Assembly: GCA_964434425.1 (NCBI GenBank)
Contig: CAYSVH010000009.1
Coordinates: 34,136 to 98,135, forward strand
From: CALMEC01 sp964434425
Lineage (GTDB): Bacteria > Actinomycetota > Thermoleophilia > Miltoncostaeales > Miltoncostaeaceae
DNA: 64,000 bases
Direction: 5' to 3'
The notes under the pieces are model-generated. The model saw nothing but the letters and a program-made list of their open reading frames with translations. It was not told the DNA's origin and ran no database searches. The first letter of the stretch is position 1. Each line of letters opens with the position of its first letter. A program made the translations under genes and the position numbers. Below, one piece after another: positions 23,419-31,490 of the stretch.

Positions 23419-24468
23419 TCAGAACAGGGTGAGCGCGCCGGGCACGCTCGCCGGAGTGCTGACGCCGGACGCCGGGATTCCACGCGGCCCCTCATCGTGG
23501 GCGCGGTCGAGATCGAAGCGGCGAAGGAGCGGCCGGATCCTCCGCGCGAGTTCGATCCGGTAGGTGCGATCCGCGGTGGCCCTGCGCCCGGGATAGAGCC
23601 GCCGGTACTCGGGCACCAGATCGGGGTATTCACGCTCGAGCCACGCGAGGAACCACGGCTTCACATGCTCGCGCAGGTGAAGCGTCCCGTACGTCACCGA
23701 GCGGGCGCCCGCGTCGCGGATGTCGCGCAGGAGCCCGCCGAGGTGCTCGATCGAGTCGGTGAGACGCGGCAGCACCGGCATCACGAAGACGTCACACGCG
23801 AACCCCGCCTCCCGGGCCGCGGCCACCGTCTCGAGTCGGGCCCGGGTGGTCGGCGTACCGGGTTCGACCCGCCGCTGGAGCTCGGGATCCCCCACCGCGA
23901 TCGACATGGCGAGGCTCACCTCGACGCGCTCACGCGCCTCGGCCAGGAGGGGAAGATCCCGTCGCAGGAGCGTCCCCTTTGTGAGGATCGAGAACGGCGT
24001 CCCGCTCTCGCTCAGAGCGCGGATGACTCCCGGCATGAGCCCATAGCGCCCCTCGGCCCCCTGATACGGGTCGGTGTTGGTCCCGAGGGCGACATGCTCA
24101 TACCGCCACGACGCGCGGCCCAGCTCGCGGACGAGCACCTCGGCCACGTTGACCTTCACCACGATCTGCGCGTCGAAGTCACGTCCCGCGTCGAGATCGA
24201 GGTACCGGTGGGATCCCCGCGCGAAGCAGTAGACGCAGGCGTGCGAACAGCCCCGGTATGGGTTGATCGTCCACTCGAACGGCATGGCCGAGCCACGGGG
24301 CACGCGGTTGAGCACGCTCTTGGCGAGTACCTCATGGAAGACCGCCCCGGGAAACTGCGGAGGGCGCACGGAGCGCAGGTGCCCGGGAAGGCCGGCCGCA
24401 CCGGCGAGGTCGATACCCGGAAGGGTGGCGCCGTCGCCGCTCGCGACGCTCTGTGCTCTCCATCGCAT
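23419..24468 (-). CDS. Rv2578c-family radical SAM protein (SplB-like)
   Basis: This 349-residue radical SAM protein has the cluster motif NPYRGCSHACVYCFAR (CxxxCxxC) and is of the kind annotated as Rv2578c in mycobacteria, distantly like spore photoproduct lyase. LGTNTDPYQ and FSILTKGTLLRRDLPLL are family signatures. The start ATG 24468 (MRWRAQSVASG) is set by the LexA box that ends 9 bp upstream; longer readings run through that box. The box implies induction by DNA damage, so a repair role is likely. The lesion or substrate is unknown. Confidence 0.88.
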   Translation of the reverse strand: MRWRAQSVASGDGATLPGIDLAGAAGLPGHLRSVRPPQFPGAVFHEVLAKSVLNRVPRGSAMPFEWTINPYRGCSHACVYCFARGSHRYLDLDAGRDFDAQIVVKVNVAEVLVRELGRASWRYEHVALGTNTDPYQGAEGRYGLMPGVIRALSESGTPFSILTKGTLLRRDLPLLAEARERVEVSLAMSIAVGDPELQRRVEPGTPTTRARLETVAAAREAGFACDVFVMPVLPRLTDSIEHLGGLLRDIRDAGARSVTYGTLHLREHVKPWFLAWLEREYPDLVPEYRRLYPGRRATADRTYRIELARRIRPLLRRFDLDRAHDEGPRGIPASGVSTPASVPGALTLF

Positions 24469-24477
24469 CGCCCCATT

Positions 24478-24491
24478 CGAACATATGTTCG
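24478..24491. promoter_or_regulatory. LexA (SOS) box
   Basis: CGAACATATGTTCG is a perfect 14-bp palindrome and fits the Gram-positive/actinobacterial LexA site CGAAC-N4-GTTCG. It lies 9 bp upstream of the radical SAM start, where bound LexA would block transcription. It is the only such site I found in the window. Confidence 0.85.
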
Positions 24492-24587
24492 CCTTTCTCG
24501 CAAGCACTCCGCGTTGCAGACCCGCTGCCTCGCGGGCACCCGCTCGCCCGGCCGCGGCGGATGGGTGAGACGGCCACCGCCGGACGA

Positions 24588-25685
24588 TCAGGACAGGGTC
24601 CCGACCTCCCGGCCGACCCTGGTGTAGAGGTCGACGAGGCGGGAGACCGCGCCCTCCATCGTGAAGCGTTCGCGGACGTCCACCAGGTGTGCCCGAAGCG
24701 CCCCCAGATCCGTCGCGCGCAGGATGTCGCCCAGTTCGGAGACGTCCTCCAGGACGATCCCCGTCCCCTCCTCCCGCACCCATTCGGCGAGGGCCCGATG
24801 CGGCAGCGTCACCACGGGAAGACCGCATCCCACGTACTCGAACGCCTTGTTGGGGAGTACGGTCGCGAGATGCGCGGGGTTCTTCGCCACGTTGAACCCC
24901 GCCCAGCCGACGTCGTAGTGCGGCAGGCGTGCGAGGAGGTCCTCCGGGCGCATCGGCTCGTGGAGCATGATGTTCGCGTTCTGCCCCGCCAGGGCCCGGT
25001 ACTCGGGTCCGGGGGGCTGCGACGGATGGACGTGCAGCTCGAGGTCCATGCCGGCGATGGTGGTGAAGATGTCGCGCAGGTCGTAGTGACCGCCGCCGGC
25101 CGACAGGGTCCCCTCGTACGCCACGCGAACCGGTCCGGAACGGCGGGGAACGTCCAGGATCGCCGCCGCGTCAGGAAGATCCCGGGCCAGCACGAGGTTC
25201 GGGATCGTGAGCGTCGCGCGGGGCAGCCGGTAGCGCGCCGCGATCTCCTCGAGCAGGACACGACCGACGGTCACCAGTGCGTCCGAGTCCTCGACGGCGG
25301 CGCGTTCGGCGCCGGCCGGATCGGAGATGTGCGGAAACCCGTCCTCGTACGGCGTGGACCGCAGGCTCTGGAAGTCGTGCACGTCGTGGACGATGGCGAC
25401 GGAGCCGCCCACCACCTCGCGCGCCGCCACGGTGAGAACGTCCGGGAGGTTGTGGGAGTGGATGACGTCCGGGCGGAAGTCATCCACCGCCGCGCGAATA
25501 CCCTCGTGGGGATCGCGTGCCACCGGGTACCAGTGGTCGAAGAGCTCGTCACCCGATCCGTAGAACGCGGTGAGAGTACGCCCCTGGTAGGCGTAGGCCA
25601 GGTCGACACCCCCGTGCCCCCGGAGGGCGACGGCGTACTTGAGTGTGCGGATGCAGGGCTGGCGATGCAGGAACAGGACCCGCAT
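24588..25685 (-). CDS. glycosyltransferase, GT4-like
   Basis: This 365-residue GT-B transferase moves a sugar from a nucleotide donor. The N-terminal acceptor domain starts MRVLFLHRQPCIRTLKYAVA and includes DVIHSHNLPDVLTVAAREVV. The donor domain has VRVAYEGTLSAGG and the C-terminal stretch NKAFEYVGCGLPVVTLPHRA, with the Glu expected in GT4 (EX7E-like) enzymes. ATG 25685 shares one base with the stop of the upstream acyltransferase gene (TGATG), so the two form an operon for a surface glycan. The sugar and acceptor are unknown. In-frame readings upstream overlap that gene and are not used. Confidence 0.88.
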   Translation of the reverse strand: MRVLFLHRQPCIRTLKYAVALRGHGGVDLAYAYQGRTLTAFYGSGDELFDHWYPVARDPHEGIRAAVDDFRPDVIHSHNLPDVLTVAAREVVGGSVAIVHDVHDFQSLRSTPYEDGFPHISDPAGAERAAVEDSDALVTVGRVLLEEIAARYRLPRATLTIPNLVLARDLPDAAAILDVPRRSGPVRVAYEGTLSAGGGHYDLRDIFTTIAGMDLELHVHPSQPPGPEYRALAGQNANIMLHEPMRPEDLLARLPHYDVGWAGFNVAKNPAHLATVLPNKAFEYVGCGLPVVTLPHRALAEWVREEGTGIVLEDVSELGDILRATDLGALRAHLVDVRERFTMEGAVSRLVDLYTRVGREVGTLS

Positions 25686-26140
25686 CAGCGGCGGGACTTG
25701 ATCGTCTTCGCCGGATTGCCGACGTTCACGCTGTAGGGCTCGAGATCCTTGACGACCACCGCCCCCGCACCGATGATGGCCCCGTCGCCGATCGTGACGC
25801 CGGGCATGATCAGCACGTTCATCGCGATCCAGCAGTTCTTGCCGATCGTCACCGGCTGCGTCTTCCATCCCTGATCCGTGATCGACGTGTCGACGTCGTC
25901 CGTGATGTGGTTGGCCGAATGGATCATGGAGTGCGGCCCGATGATGGTGCCGTCGCCGATGGTGATCCCTCCGTAGCCGTTCACCCAGCAGCCCGAGTTG
26001 AAGCCGACCTTCTCACCGATCTCGATGTTCTCACCGTTGAGCCAGGTGATGCTGTCGATGTAGAAGGAGCCGTCGCCGACGATCCTGGCATCGTGCGTGC
26101 GGAACGGAATTACCCGCTTCGACAGATCCGTGATCATCAT
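25685..26140 (-). CDS. sugar O-acyltransferase, left-handed beta-helix
   Basis: This 151-residue hexapeptide-repeat enzyme probably transfers an acetyl group from acetyl-CoA to a sugar. Hexapeptide turns are visible throughout (IEIGEKVGFNSGCWV, ITIGDGTIIGPHSMI, VTIGKNCWIAMNVLI, VTIGDGAIIGAGAVV). The His in MIHSANHIT is the likely catalytic base, and the end VNVGNPAKTIKSR is the usual CoA-proximal motif. ATG 26140 follows AAAGGA. It is operonic with the glycosyltransferase and divergent from the C26 hydrolase gene. The exact acceptor cannot be told. Confidence 0.9.
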   Translation of the reverse strand: MMITDLSKRVIPFRTHDARIVGDGSFYIDSITWLNGENIEIGEKVGFNSGCWVNGYGGITIGDGTIIGPHSMIHSANHITDDVDTSITDQGWKTQPVTIGKNCWIAMNVLIMPGVTIGDGAIIGAGAVVVKDLEPYSVNVGNPAKTIKSRR

Positions 26141-26294
26141 CGGAAGGGTCCTTTTCTGGCGGAAGGGCGGTGGTGGTCGCGCTCTGTCCCTCCATACTGT
26201 CCCATCGGCGGTGCTGGTGCGGAAAACCACCGGGATCTGGCGGAATTCCGGCCCTCCGCGGCCCCGGCGCGCGGCACGTGCGACACTGCCCGGC

Positions 26295-27029
26295 GTGACC
26301 GAACCCGCACCTCCGCTCATCGGGCTCACCAGCTACTCCGAACCCGCCCGCTGGGCCGTGTGGGAGGGCCGGGCGGCCGTCGTCGGCTGGGTCTACGTCG
26401 ACGCCATCCACCGCGCCGGGGGTCGCGCCCTGCTCATCCCTCCGGCCGACCACGGCAACGACCGCATCCTCGACGTGATCGACGGGCTCGTCCTCGCCGG
26501 CGGACAGGACATCGACCCCGACCGGTACGGCGCCGACCGGCATCCCCAGACCGAACGCCCCCAGCACGGACGCGACGATGCCGAGATCGCCCTCACGGCC
26601 GCCGCCATGAACCGTGGAATCCCCGTCTTCGGCATCTGCCGCGGCATCCAGGTCATGAACGTCGCACGCGGGGGAACCCTCATCCAGCACCTGCCGGACC
26701 ACATCGGCTCGACCGGGCATCGCGAGACGGTCGGGGTGTTCTCGGAGCATCCCGTCCGCGTCGGCCCGGGCAGCCGGCTGGAGACGATCCTCGGCCCGGC
26801 GGCCCCGGTCCTGTCGCACCACCATCAGGCGACGGGGACGGTCGGCGATGGCCTGACCGCCGTGGCGTGGTCCGACGACGGCACCGTCGAGGCGCTCGAG
26901 ACGACGGGCGAGGATTTCGCCATCGGGGTCCAGTGGCATCCGGAGGAGGGCGAGGACCTCGCTCTCTTCACGGCCCTGGTGGACGCCGCACGCGCCTACC
27001 GGGACGCGCGCACCGCCGGAGATGGTTGA
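26295..27029 (+). CDS. gamma-glutamyl-gamma-aminobutyrate hydrolase family protein (peptidase C26)
   Basis: This class I glutamine amidotransferase-like hydrolase has 244 residues. The nucleophile Cys is in PVFGICRGIQVMNVARGG and the His in FAIGVQWHPEEGED, matching PuuD-type enzymes that release GABA or related amines from gamma-glutamyl compounds. LVLAGGQDIDP is also typical. I chose GTG 26295 because the family block PLIGLTSY begins six residues later; the frame upstream lacks similarity and overlaps the divergent gene. The stop TGA lies inside a terminal-repeat palindrome (27020-27037). No polyamine genes are nearby, so the substrate is open. Confidence 0.88.
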   Translation: MTEPAPPLIGLTSYSEPARWAVWEGRAAVVGWVYVDAIHRAGGRALLIPPADHGNDRILDVIDGLVLAGGQDIDPDRYGADRHPQTERPQHGRDDAEIALTAAAMNRGIPVFGICRGIQVMNVARGGTLIQHLPDHIGSTGHRETVGVFSEHPVRVGPGSRLETILGPAAPVLSHHHQATGTVGDGLTAVAWSDDGTVEALETTGEDFAIGVQWHPEEGEDLALFTALVDAARAYRDARTAGDG

Positions 27030-27037
27030 TTCCATCT
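27020..27037 (+). repeat. minimal palindromic copy of the AGATGG terminal repeat
   Basis: AGATGGTTGATTCCATCT is an 18-bp palindrome (AGATGG, TTGATT, CCATCT) identical to the left terminal repeat of copy A for its first 14 bases. It supplies the TGA stop of the C26 hydrolase gene. It may be a collapsed element or an excision scar. Confidence 0.6.
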
Positions 27038-27078
27038 GAGAGGTCGCCCGGTCCGCGGGCGCGCAACGGCGCATGGTG

Positions 27079-27084
27079 TACCGT
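27079..27084 (+). promoter_or_regulatory. probable leaderless -10 element of the PAC2 gene
   Basis: TACCGT, 6 nt, then GTG 27091. It decides the start of the PAC2-family gene over ATG 27073, which lies upstream of this hexamer. Confidence 0.45.
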
Positions 27085-27090
27085 GGAACG

Positions 27091-27987
27091 GTGGATTCCG
27101 CACTCTTCCAGTGGGTGGCAGAGCGCCCCTCGCACCTTCGATCCCCCGTCCTTCTCGCGGCCTTCGGCGGCTGGAACGACGCCGGTGAGGCGGCCAGCGG
27201 CGCGGTGTCGTATCTCGCCGACACGTTCGACGCGACATGCGTGGCGCGGGCCGACGCCGAGATGATCTTCGACTTCCAAAGCCACCGGCCGCGTGTGGAG
27301 ATCGTCGACGGCGAGGGGCGCGGACCCGTCAGGTTCCCCCATCTGGAGATGTGGGCGACCCCGCCGGACGTGTCGCCCGGCCTCCTCCTCGTGCGAGGGC
27401 TCGAGCCCTCCATGCGGTGGCCCAGCCTCTGCCGGTGGATCCTGGATGCCGCCCAGGAGTTCGGCGCATCGCACATCGTCACGCTGGGGGCGCTGATCGC
27501 CGACGTACCGCACACCCGCCCGATCCGGGTCAGCGCCATCTCGACCCCGCCCGCCCTGACCGAGTCGCTCAACCCCCGCCGCCCCGACTACAGCGGACCG
27601 GCGGGCATCACGAGCGTGCTGCACGCCGGCGCCGTCGACCGCGGGCTGCCCAGCATGTCGCTGTGGGCCGCGATCCCGCACTACATCGGCGGCGGGCAGA
27701 ACCCCGACGCGTCGCTCACGCTGCTGCACGCCCTCAACACGGTGATCGGTGTGCGTCCGGACTACTCGGGGATGGAGCAGAGCGTGGCCGACTATCGCCA
27801 GCAGATCGAGGAGGCCGTCGCCTCGAGCCCCCAGGCCTCATCCATGATCGAGGAGTTGGAGCGGGCCTACGACGAGCAGACCGACGAGGCCGACGTCTTC
27901 GGCCAGATCCCGAGCGGCGACGCCATCGCCGCAGAGTTCGAGCGCTTCCTGCGCGATCAGTCGCCGCCGTCCGACGACGTCTCCTGA
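27091..27987 (+). CDS. PAC2 family protein (proteasome assembly chaperone 2-like)
   Basis: This is a 298-residue member of the PAC2 (DUF75) family common in actinobacteria and archaea. The N-terminal strand-loop PVLLAAFGGWNDAGEAASG and the later YSGPAGITSVLHAGAVDRG, then AAIPHYIGGGQNPDASLTLL, are typical. The last ~70 residues are acidic and helical (SSMIEELERAYDEQTDEAD). In eukaryotes PAC2 helps build the proteasome; the bacterial role is not established. I use GTG 27091 because a -10 hexamer lies 6 bp upstream; ATG 27073 adds six residues. It begins 61 bp after the C26 hydrolase stop. Confidence 0.87.
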   Translation: MDSALFQWVAERPSHLRSPVLLAAFGGWNDAGEAASGAVSYLADTFDATCVARADAEMIFDFQSHRPRVEIVDGEGRGPVRFPHLEMWATPPDVSPGLLLVRGLEPSMRWPSLCRWILDAAQEFGASHIVTLGALIADVPHTRPIRVSAISTPPALTESLNPRRPDYSGPAGITSVLHAGAVDRGLPSMSLWAAIPHYIGGGQNPDASLTLLHALNTVIGVRPDYSGMEQSVADYRQQIEEAVASSPQASSMIEELERAYDEQTDEADVFGQIPSGDAIAAEFERFLRDQSPPSDDVS

Positions 27988-28011
27988 GACGTCGGGTCCG
28001 CGGAGGCCCGG

Positions 28012-29277
28012 TCACCTGACGGGGCCGGGCACCCGCCGGAGCTCATACGCACCCAGATCCGCCGGTCCCGCCACGGGTCGTCGCGTCCGGCCGAGCGGCG
28101 GGACGAACTCCCACAGCGCCCGGACGGCGACGGGCACCGGCGCGCCGCGGTTCACCGCGGGCGAGGTCGGCCGCAACCGGTAGTCCTCCCGCGCCGGGGC
28201 GACGAAGCCGGCCGCGGTGACCCTCCGATTGGCGATCGACCGGGCGCTGCCCGAGACGAGCCGGCCGGGTCCGACCAGCAGGTTGTTGCGCACCTCCGCG
28301 CGGATGCCGTGCGCCACGTTGACGAAGGTCCCCGACGTACGCCGGCTCACGAGCGTGTTGTTGACGACCCACAGGCTGCGCGTCGCATGGGTGAGTCCCT
28401 CGGCGCCGTACGCGATCAGCGCCGGGTTCTCGGACCGGGGTCCCTGGATGATGACGTTGCCCGCGATCAGGGCCGCACCCCCGTTGGGGAGGTCCACGGA
28501 GTAGCTGGCCGTGGCGTCGCGGTCGGTGATCAGGTTGCCCTGGATCGTGTTCCGCGCCGCCCGCGACTTCAGCTCGTGTCCCCGCGCGGCCGCGGCGAAC
28601 ACGGAGCCGGTGACGGTCAGCGATCGCACATCACCGATGTAGAGGTTGTGGGAGTAGCCGTCCCCCGCTCCGCCTCCGATGAAGCGCGAGTCCCGGATGA
28701 CGATGTCGCTGCGGCGATTGGCACCGGCGAGGATGCCGTTCTCGTTGCCGCGGAACTCCGATCGGGCCACGACGAGCCCGGCGCCCTCCTGCCGGATTCC
28801 CGCGCCGTTCCGATCGGGGACGCGGGCACCCGTGAAGGTGATGCCCTCGATGCGGGTGCGGTCACCCGCGACGATCCAGATGGCCTTCCCCTGCGCGCTC
28901 CTGCCACGGGCGGGCAGGACGACCCGCCCGCCCACCGCGCGCAGCGTGAGGCCGTTCGCCCTCCAGGTGGCGACGTCGCCGGGATACGTGCCCGCGTCGA
29001 TGAGCACGGTGTCACCGTCGCGAACGACGGCGGCCGCCGCGCTCGGCGCCTTCAGCGCCCGACGCGATCCCACACGGAGCACCCGGGCTTGGACCGCGCG
29101 GACCGCGTGCGACGTGTCCGCCGACGAGGAACGGGCCTCCGCGGCGATCCCGCCGCCTCCCGACGCCGCGGCCGATGTCACGCACAGGATGAGGGTGACG
29201 AGAAGAGACCCGCCGATCACGGCACGACGGTCCGGGCGCGGGTGTGAGCGGATGGCGGAGACGGTGCGGACAGGCAT
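28012..29277 (-). CDS. secreted right-handed beta-helix protein
   Basis: This 421-residue protein has an N-terminal signal segment (RRAVIGGSLLVTLILCVTSA). A long parallel beta-helix follows, with repeated turns such as RTRIEGITFTGARV, SDIVIRDSRFIGGG, RSLTVTGSVFAAAA and RNTIQGNLITDRD. The pattern resembles pectate-lyase-like NosD/DUF1565 folds, and the start of the helix (VRDGDTVLIDAGTYPGDV) is typical. The C-terminal block SPAVNRGAPVPVAV occurs in many such surface proteins. No catalytic site is evident, so function is unassigned; carbohydrate binding is possible. It is divergent from the CDF transporter. Confidence 0.8.
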   Translation of the reverse strand: MPVRTVSAIRSHPRPDRRAVIGGSLLVTLILCVTSAAASGGGGIAAEARSSSADTSHAVRAVQARVLRVGSRRALKAPSAAAAVVRDGDTVLIDAGTYPGDVATWRANGLTLRAVGGRVVLPARGRSAQGKAIWIVAGDRTRIEGITFTGARVPDRNGAGIRQEGAGLVVARSEFRGNENGILAGANRRSDIVIRDSRFIGGGAGDGYSHNLYIGDVRSLTVTGSVFAAAARGHELKSRAARNTIQGNLITDRDATASYSVDLPNGGAALIAGNVIIQGPRSENPALIAYGAEGLTHATRSLWVVNNTLVSRRTSGTFVNVAHGIRAEVRNNLLVGPGRLVSGSARSIANRRVTAAGFVAPAREDYRLRPTSPAVNRGAPVPVAVRALWEFVPPLGRTRRPVAGPADLGAYELRRVPGPVR

Positions 29278-29313
29278 GGGGATGACCCTACCCTCCGGAT
29301 CCGCGCGCGCCTC

Positions 29314-30768
29314 ATGCATCCCGGTGTCCGAGGCACCACCTCCGCCTCCGTGACACCATTACGAGCCGTGTCATCGGCCCGTCGCACCGCGCTCGTCTCG
29401 GTTTTCGCCGCGGCGTTCCTCATCGCGCTCAAGCTGAGCGTCGGACTCGCGACGAACAGCCTCGGATTCGTGTCGGAGGCGCTCCACTCGGGGACCGACC
29501 TCGTGGCCGCCCTTCTGACCTTCTTCGCCATCGGCGTGGCGGTCCGGCCGGCAGACCGTTCGCACCCGTGGGGGCACGGAAAGGCCGAGCACCTCTCGGC
29601 GCTGGCCGAGTGCGCGATCCTGGCCATCGCGAGCGTCGTGATCGGCTACGCGGCGATCGTGCGCCTGGTGGCCGACGAGCCGCCGCACATCACCACGGCG
29701 TGGTGGGCGTTCGCGGTCCTCGCCGTGATCGTCGTCGTCGACGTCTCACGCATGGTCATCTCGCAACGCGCGGCGAAGCGGCACAACAGCGCGGCGCTGG
29801 CCGCGAACGCCCTGCACTTCGCCAGCGACCTGGCCGGAACCCTGGCGGTTCTGATCGGCCTGCTCCTCACGCGCGCCGGATATGCCTGGGCCGACGCGGC
29901 AGCGGCCCTCTTCATCGCGGTACTGGTGCTCATCGCGGCAGCCCGCATGGTGCGGTTCAACATCGACATCCTCATGGACCGCGCCGACCAGGACGCCGAG
30001 GACACCGCCCGCGGGGCCATCGATGCCCTGGGCCCCGACATCACCCTCGAGCGGCTGCGGGTCCGCGTGGCCGGCGGCCGACCGTTCGCCGACGCGGTCA
30101 TCGCCGTTTCGCCCTCCGCCGCTCTGGCCGAGGGCCACGCCGCGGCCGACATGGTCGAGGACGCCGTGCATCGGGTGCTTCCGGGGTCCGACGTGGTGGT
30201 CCACGTGGAGCCGGGGCGGCCGTCGGAGGACCTGCGCGAACGGGCGCTCGCCGCGGCGCTGCGCGTGCCGGGGGTGCGCGAGATCCACAACGTCCGCGTC
30301 ATCCATCCCTCGGACCGCACCGAGGTCACCCTGCACGCCAAGCTGCCGCACGATATGCCGCTGGAGGACGCCCACCGCATCGCCGACACCATCGAGGCGA
30401 CGCTCATGGATGAGATCCCGGAGATCGACGCGGCCACCACCCATCTCGAGCCACTCGACACCGCGCTGGTCGGCGAACAGCCGGATCCCGCCGTCGTGCG
30501 CGACCTCTCCCGCGCCGTGGAGGCGACGGTGCGCGACGCCACCGGACGACCGCCGTCGTCACTGCGGTTCGTGCAGAGCGAGGAGGGCCTGGTGGCCTAC
30601 GTCGCGCTGGGGCTGGATCCCTCGACCCCGCTGGAGCGGGCGCACAGGGTCGGCGGAATGGTCCGATCGCGCCTGCGCCGTGAGCTGGACGGACTCGACG
30701 ACGTGTTCATTCATGCCGAGCCGGACGGGGGCGCGGAGGCCCGCGCCCAGAACAGATCGGTGCGGTAG
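29314..30768 (+). CDS. cation diffusion facilitator with three C-terminal metal-domain modules
   Basis: This is a proton-coupled divalent metal exporter of the inner membrane. Six hydrophobic segments span residues ~25-215, with the metal-site motifs HSGTD (58-62) and HFASD (168-172) in helices 2 and 5. Normal CDF proteins then have one ~80-residue cytosolic domain. This one has three in a row, ending in HVEP (297-300), HLEP (377-380) and HAEP (467-470), for 484 residues in all. The start is uncertain: ATG 29314 or GTG 29368 (VSSARRTALVS). Its 3' end overlaps the convergent methyltransferase gene by 58 bp. Confidence 0.92.
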   Translation: MHPGVRGTTSASVTPLRAVSSARRTALVSVFAAAFLIALKLSVGLATNSLGFVSEALHSGTDLVAALLTFFAIGVAVRPADRSHPWGHGKAEHLSALAECAILAIASVVIGYAAIVRLVADEPPHITTAWWAFAVLAVIVVVDVSRMVISQRAAKRHNSAALAANALHFASDLAGTLAVLIGLLLTRAGYAWADAAAALFIAVLVLIAAARMVRFNIDILMDRADQDAEDTARGAIDALGPDITLERLRVRVAGGRPFADAVIAVSPSAALAEGHAAADMVEDAVHRVLPGSDVVVHVEPGRPSEDLRERALAAALRVPGVREIHNVRVIHPSDRTEVTLHAKLPHDMPLEDAHRIADTIEATLMDEIPEIDAATTHLEPLDTALVGEQPDPAVVRDLSRAVEATVRDATGRPPSSLRFVQSEEGLVAYVALGLDPSTPLERAHRVGGMVRSRLRRELDGLDDVFIHAEPDGGAEARAQNRSVR

Positions 30769-31490
30769 GGGATCTCGATCCGGGCGGGGTCGAGGCCCAT
30801 GCCCACCACGAGGCCGGCGGCGGCGTCCAGCATCTCGGAACGGCGGTCCGGCGGAGCGGCGGCGATGAAGCTCACCGACGCCACCCGTCCGCGCAGTCCG
30901 TCCAGGTCCACCACCTGCGCGTTGCGGAACTGCTCGTGCCCCAGGGGACCGAACAGCGGCGAGTCGCGAAAGGCCTCGCGCCACGTGTGCCCGGCGTACC
31001 AGGGGTTCTCGCCACGCCACGTGTGGATCAGCGCCTGCAGCCGGTCGACCCACTCGACCTCACGGTCCATGACGTTCCACATGAGACCGACGGCACCGTC
31101 CGGTACCAGCACCCGGTGGATCTCGCGCAGGGCGCGCGGAGCGTCGAACCAGTGGAACGCCTGGGCCACGCACACGGCGGCGAACGTCCCGTCGGCCATG
31201 GGCAGGTCCTCCGCCCTCCCCTCCGTCACCTCCACCTGCGGCAGCGCGCCGCGCAGCGCATCGCGCATGCCGGGCGTGGGATCGACGGCGGTGACGGCGG
31301 CACCTCGGGCGACGAGGTGGCGGGTGAGCTTGCCCGTCCCGGCCGCCAGGTCGAGCGTCGGCGTGCCGGCGCCGATGCCGCAATGGCGACAGAGCGCCTC
31401 CACGGCCTGCGCCGGATAGTCCGGGCGCACCCGATCGTAGCCCTCACCGTCCGCGAACCCGGCACGGGCCCGTGCCAGATGCCCGCTCAC
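30711..31490 (-). CDS. class I SAM-dependent methyltransferase
   Basis: This is a 259-residue methyltransferase of the type 11 group. The SAM motif I is TPTLDLAAGTGKLTRHLVA, followed by AAVTAVDPTPGMRDAL (acidic ribose contact) and the post-motif VCVAQAFHWFDAPRALREIH. The HWFD motif is frequent in small-molecule methyltransferases related to UbiE/YcgJ. The substrate is unknown. It overlaps the dGTPase gene upstream by ATGA and the 3' end of the CDF gene on the other strand by 58 bp, an unusual convergent overlap without space for a terminator. Confidence 0.88.
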   Translation of the reverse strand: MSGHLARARAGFADGEGYDRVRPDYPAQAVEALCRHCGIGAGTPTLDLAAGTGKLTRHLVARGAAVTAVDPTPGMRDALRGALPQVEVTEGRAEDLPMADGTFAAVCVAQAFHWFDAPRALREIHRVLVPDGAVGLMWNVMDREVEWVDRLQALIHTWRGENPWYAGHTWREAFRDSPLFGPLGHEQFRNAQVVDLDGLRGRVASVSFIAAAPPDRRSEMLDAAAGLVVGMGLDPARIEIPYRTDLFWARASAPPSGSA

